From: an uncultured Prevotellaceae bacterium
Lineage (GTDB): Bacteria > Bacteroidota > Bacteroidia > Bacteroidales > Bacteroidaceae
NCBI GenBank assembly: GCA_946186505.1
Contig: CAMHNI010000018.1
Span: 1-57,609 of the forward strand
Length of the DNA: 57,609 bases
Reading direction: 5' to 3'
The notes below the pieces were generated by a model, which saw nothing but the letters and a program-made list of their open reading frames with translations, was not told the DNA's origin and made no database searches. The number at the start of each line of letters is the position of its first letter. Within the stretch, counting starts at the first letter, position 1. The translations under genes were made by a program, and so were the position numbers. Of this stretch, positions 56,228 to 57,609 are shown one piece after another.

Positions 56228-57609
56228 TTATATGATCAGTTTCACACGGAAGCCGCGCTTGGTCTCTTCCTCTATCACCTGGCGGCACTGCCCGGAGAGC
56301 TCGCTGCGATGGGCATCGTTCAGCGGCGTGGCAGTCATTTTCTCCACCATGAAGTCGAGGGCCGTGACGAGCGACTGCTCGCTGTGCGTGATTCGCACGG
56401 TGATGGGGCGGTAGGGTGCCATCGCGCCGTCGAGCATCTTGCCGATCAGCTGCTGGGCCTTCTCTTCCTTCTCAGGGATGCCGTACTTGTGGCAGAAGGC
56501 ACTGACAGCCGAGTGCATGCCGAGGAAGTCGAAGTCAGGGCCGTCAATCTCAAACACCTCCTTGCGGATGCGCTGTATGAAGGCCTTGGTGGCGCTGTGG
56601 ACGGGCGACTCGAAGATCTGCCGGGGCGAGCCGTCCTCGTGGATATAGCCGTCGTACATGAAGAAGATACGGGTGCTTACATCGTGGGCAAACTTCATCT
56701 CGTGGGTGACGATGAGCATCGTCATGCCCTCCTTGGCCAACTGACGGATAACGCTGAGCACCTCGCCCACCATCGTCGGGTCGAGAGCCGAGGTAGGCTC
56801 GTCGAAGAGGATGACGTCGGGCTTCATGGCCAGAGCGCGGGCGATGGCCACACGCTGTTTCTGTCCGCCGGAGAGGCTCGACGGATAGACGTCGGCCTTC
56901 TCGGCCAGTCCCACCTTGCGCAGCAATGCCAGTCCCTCCCTGCGTGCCTCTTCCTCCGGCACACGACGCAACTGGCAGGGCGCGAAGATGACGTTCTCCA
57001 GCACCGTCTTATGCTCGAAGAGGTTGAACGACTGGAACACCATGCCCATCTTCTGCCGCAGCCTGTTGACTGGATAGCCTTTGGCGAGAATGTCCTCCCC
57101 ATCGACGACGATACTGCCGCCGGTAGGTTGCTCCAGCAGGTTCAGACAGCGTAGCAGGGTGCTCTTGCCTGTGCCTGAAGGCCCGATGATGGAAATGACC
57201 TCGCCGCGATGTACATCCGTATTGATATCGCGCAGCACGTCGAGCGTACCATAGCTTTTCTTCAAGTGAGAGATGGTGATGAGATCAGACGTATGAGGCC
57301 TCTCGCCTGACGTCTGAGGTGTTGTGGATGTGGGGCGTTTGTGGCGAATAAAGAACCAAGCGCCGCCACCTATTAATATAAGGATAGCCACAATCCACGG
57401 CCAATAGCTCTCATCATTCTCTGAAATTGTCGGTTGCGTTGGATTGGTGAGTATCCCTGCTTCCCCTTTTCGCGTGATGAGCACGATGTGCGACTCTACA
57501 TAACCGTCGGAGAAGAGCACCTGCTTCTGTCGTTCCTCGGTGACGCTGATGGCACCCATGGCCATGTCGGCCTTGCCCGTCTGCACGGCAGGAATCTGTG
57601 CGGCGAAGT
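56228..57609 (-). CDS. Fused substrate-binding domain and polar amino acid ABC ATPase (5' part off right edge)
   Basis: The frame is open to the window edge; ~459 residues are present. The N-terminal piece is the end of an SBP_bac_3 domain (AVQTGKADMAMGAISVTEER QKQVLF-SDGYV). A transmembrane helix follows (WPWIVAILILIGGGAWFFIR), then a GlnQ-type ATPase: Walker A IIGPSGTGKSTLLR, Q-loop MVFQSFNLFEHKTV, signature SLSGGQKQRVAIARALAM, Walker B VILFDEPTSALDP and switch IVTHEM. About 105 residues of unknown type end the protein (about 355-459 of the visible part). Normally these are separate proteins. A permease was not seen. Confidence 0.88.
   Translation of the reverse strand, partial: FAAQIPAVQTGKADMAMGAISVTEERQKQVLFSDGYVESHIVLITRKGEAGILTNPTQPTISENDESYWPWIVAILILIGGGAWFFIRHKRPTSTTPQTSGERPHTSDLITISHLKKSYGTLDVLRDINTDVHRGEVISIIGPSGTGKSTLLRCLNLLEQPTGGSIVVDGEDILAKGYPVNRLRQKMGMVFQSFNLFEHKTVLENVIFAPCQLRRVPEEEARREGLALLRKVGLAEKADVYPSSLSGGQKQRVAIARALAMKPDVILFDEPTSALDPTMVGEVLSVIRQLAKEGMTMLIVTHEMKFAHDVSTRIFFMYDGYIHEDGSPRQIFESPVHSATKAFIQRIRKEVFEIDGPDFDFLGMHSAVSAFCHKYGIPEKEEKAQQLIGKMLDGAMAPYRPITVRITHSEQSLVTALDFMVEKMTATPLNDAHRSELSGQCRQVIEEETKRGFRVKLII

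Overview
The window reads as a chromosomal stretch of a member of the Bacteroidales, most likely Prevotella or a close relative. The evidence is the promoter grammar (TAnnTTTG -7 boxes, several with a TTTG about 19-20 nt upstream), type IX secretion sorting domains, many short-signal lipoproteins with LxxC lipoboxes, and families essentially confined to this phylum (DUF4294, DUF4254, DUF4421, DUF4248, DUF3244, PafA-type phosphatase, smalltalk). Housekeeping genes are GC-richer than the accessory block at about 19.7-28 kb, which is AT-rich.

Layout. 0-2.4 kb: the 5' two thirds of a secreted GH95 fucosidase-type gene, its promoter, and a decayed comM 3' end. 2.4-11.8 kb: pyrE-SRPBCC-argH-lipoprotein operon, rnr, DUF4294, and an lrp/peptidase-dipeptidase fusion/glutaminyl cyclase unit. 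12-17.6 kb: an outer membrane barrel, a run of lipoproteins and a lipoprotein serpin. 17.6-25.6 kb: an accessory zone with two copies of a ~250 bp inverted-repeat element, smaller GGGACGGTTC-type repeats, a stray tilS 3' end, a PIN toxin-antitoxin pair, Imm40/DUF2019-like genes, and two T9SS cargo proteins (a zinc metalloprotease and an S74 protein). 26-28.8 kb: an XRE regulator, a membrane TPR regulator and a DUF3244 protein. The S74 and DUF3244 promoters share a 12-bp motif. 28.8-32.4 kb: a frameshifted XRE gene, VapE helicase, three 22-bp iterons, DUF4248, HU-like protein, smalltalk peptide and amidase, with elaborate nested palindromes on both sides of smalltalk. This cassette is the best candidate for an undescribed system.

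32.4-38.8 kb is one leftward unit carrying panB, panC, panD and coaBC (pantothenate to 4'-phosphopantetheine), then a DUF2520 protein, a PafA-type phosphatase and a HAD phosphatase. 38.8-41.6 kb: AlkD-type glycosylase, and an ABC ATPase coupled to a CobD-like PLP enzyme (probably cobalamin related). 41.6-44.2 kb: acpP-fabF-rnc. 44.5-46.3 kb: DUF4254-GT9-rubredoxin, all overlapping. 46.4-54.1 kb: membrane and outer-membrane proteins, an SLC13 transporter, an MG2-domain surface protein and a convergent CarboxypepD_reg protein. 54.1-56.2 kb: a repeat, a 4-repeat CRISPR array without cas genes fused to the signal-peptide region of a lipoprotein, a candidate small RNA and an orphan antitoxin-like gene. 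The right edge cuts a fused substrate-binding/ATPase amino acid transporter gene.

Recurring themes are dispersed inverted-repeat elements lying beside displaced 3' ends of ordinary genes (comM, tilS, a HAD phosphatase), inverted tandem-repeat palindromes in intergenic spaces, and several genes whose -7 box ends 4-10 nt before the start codon, implying leaderless or near-leaderless mRNAs. No tRNA, rRNA or intact transposase gene was seen.
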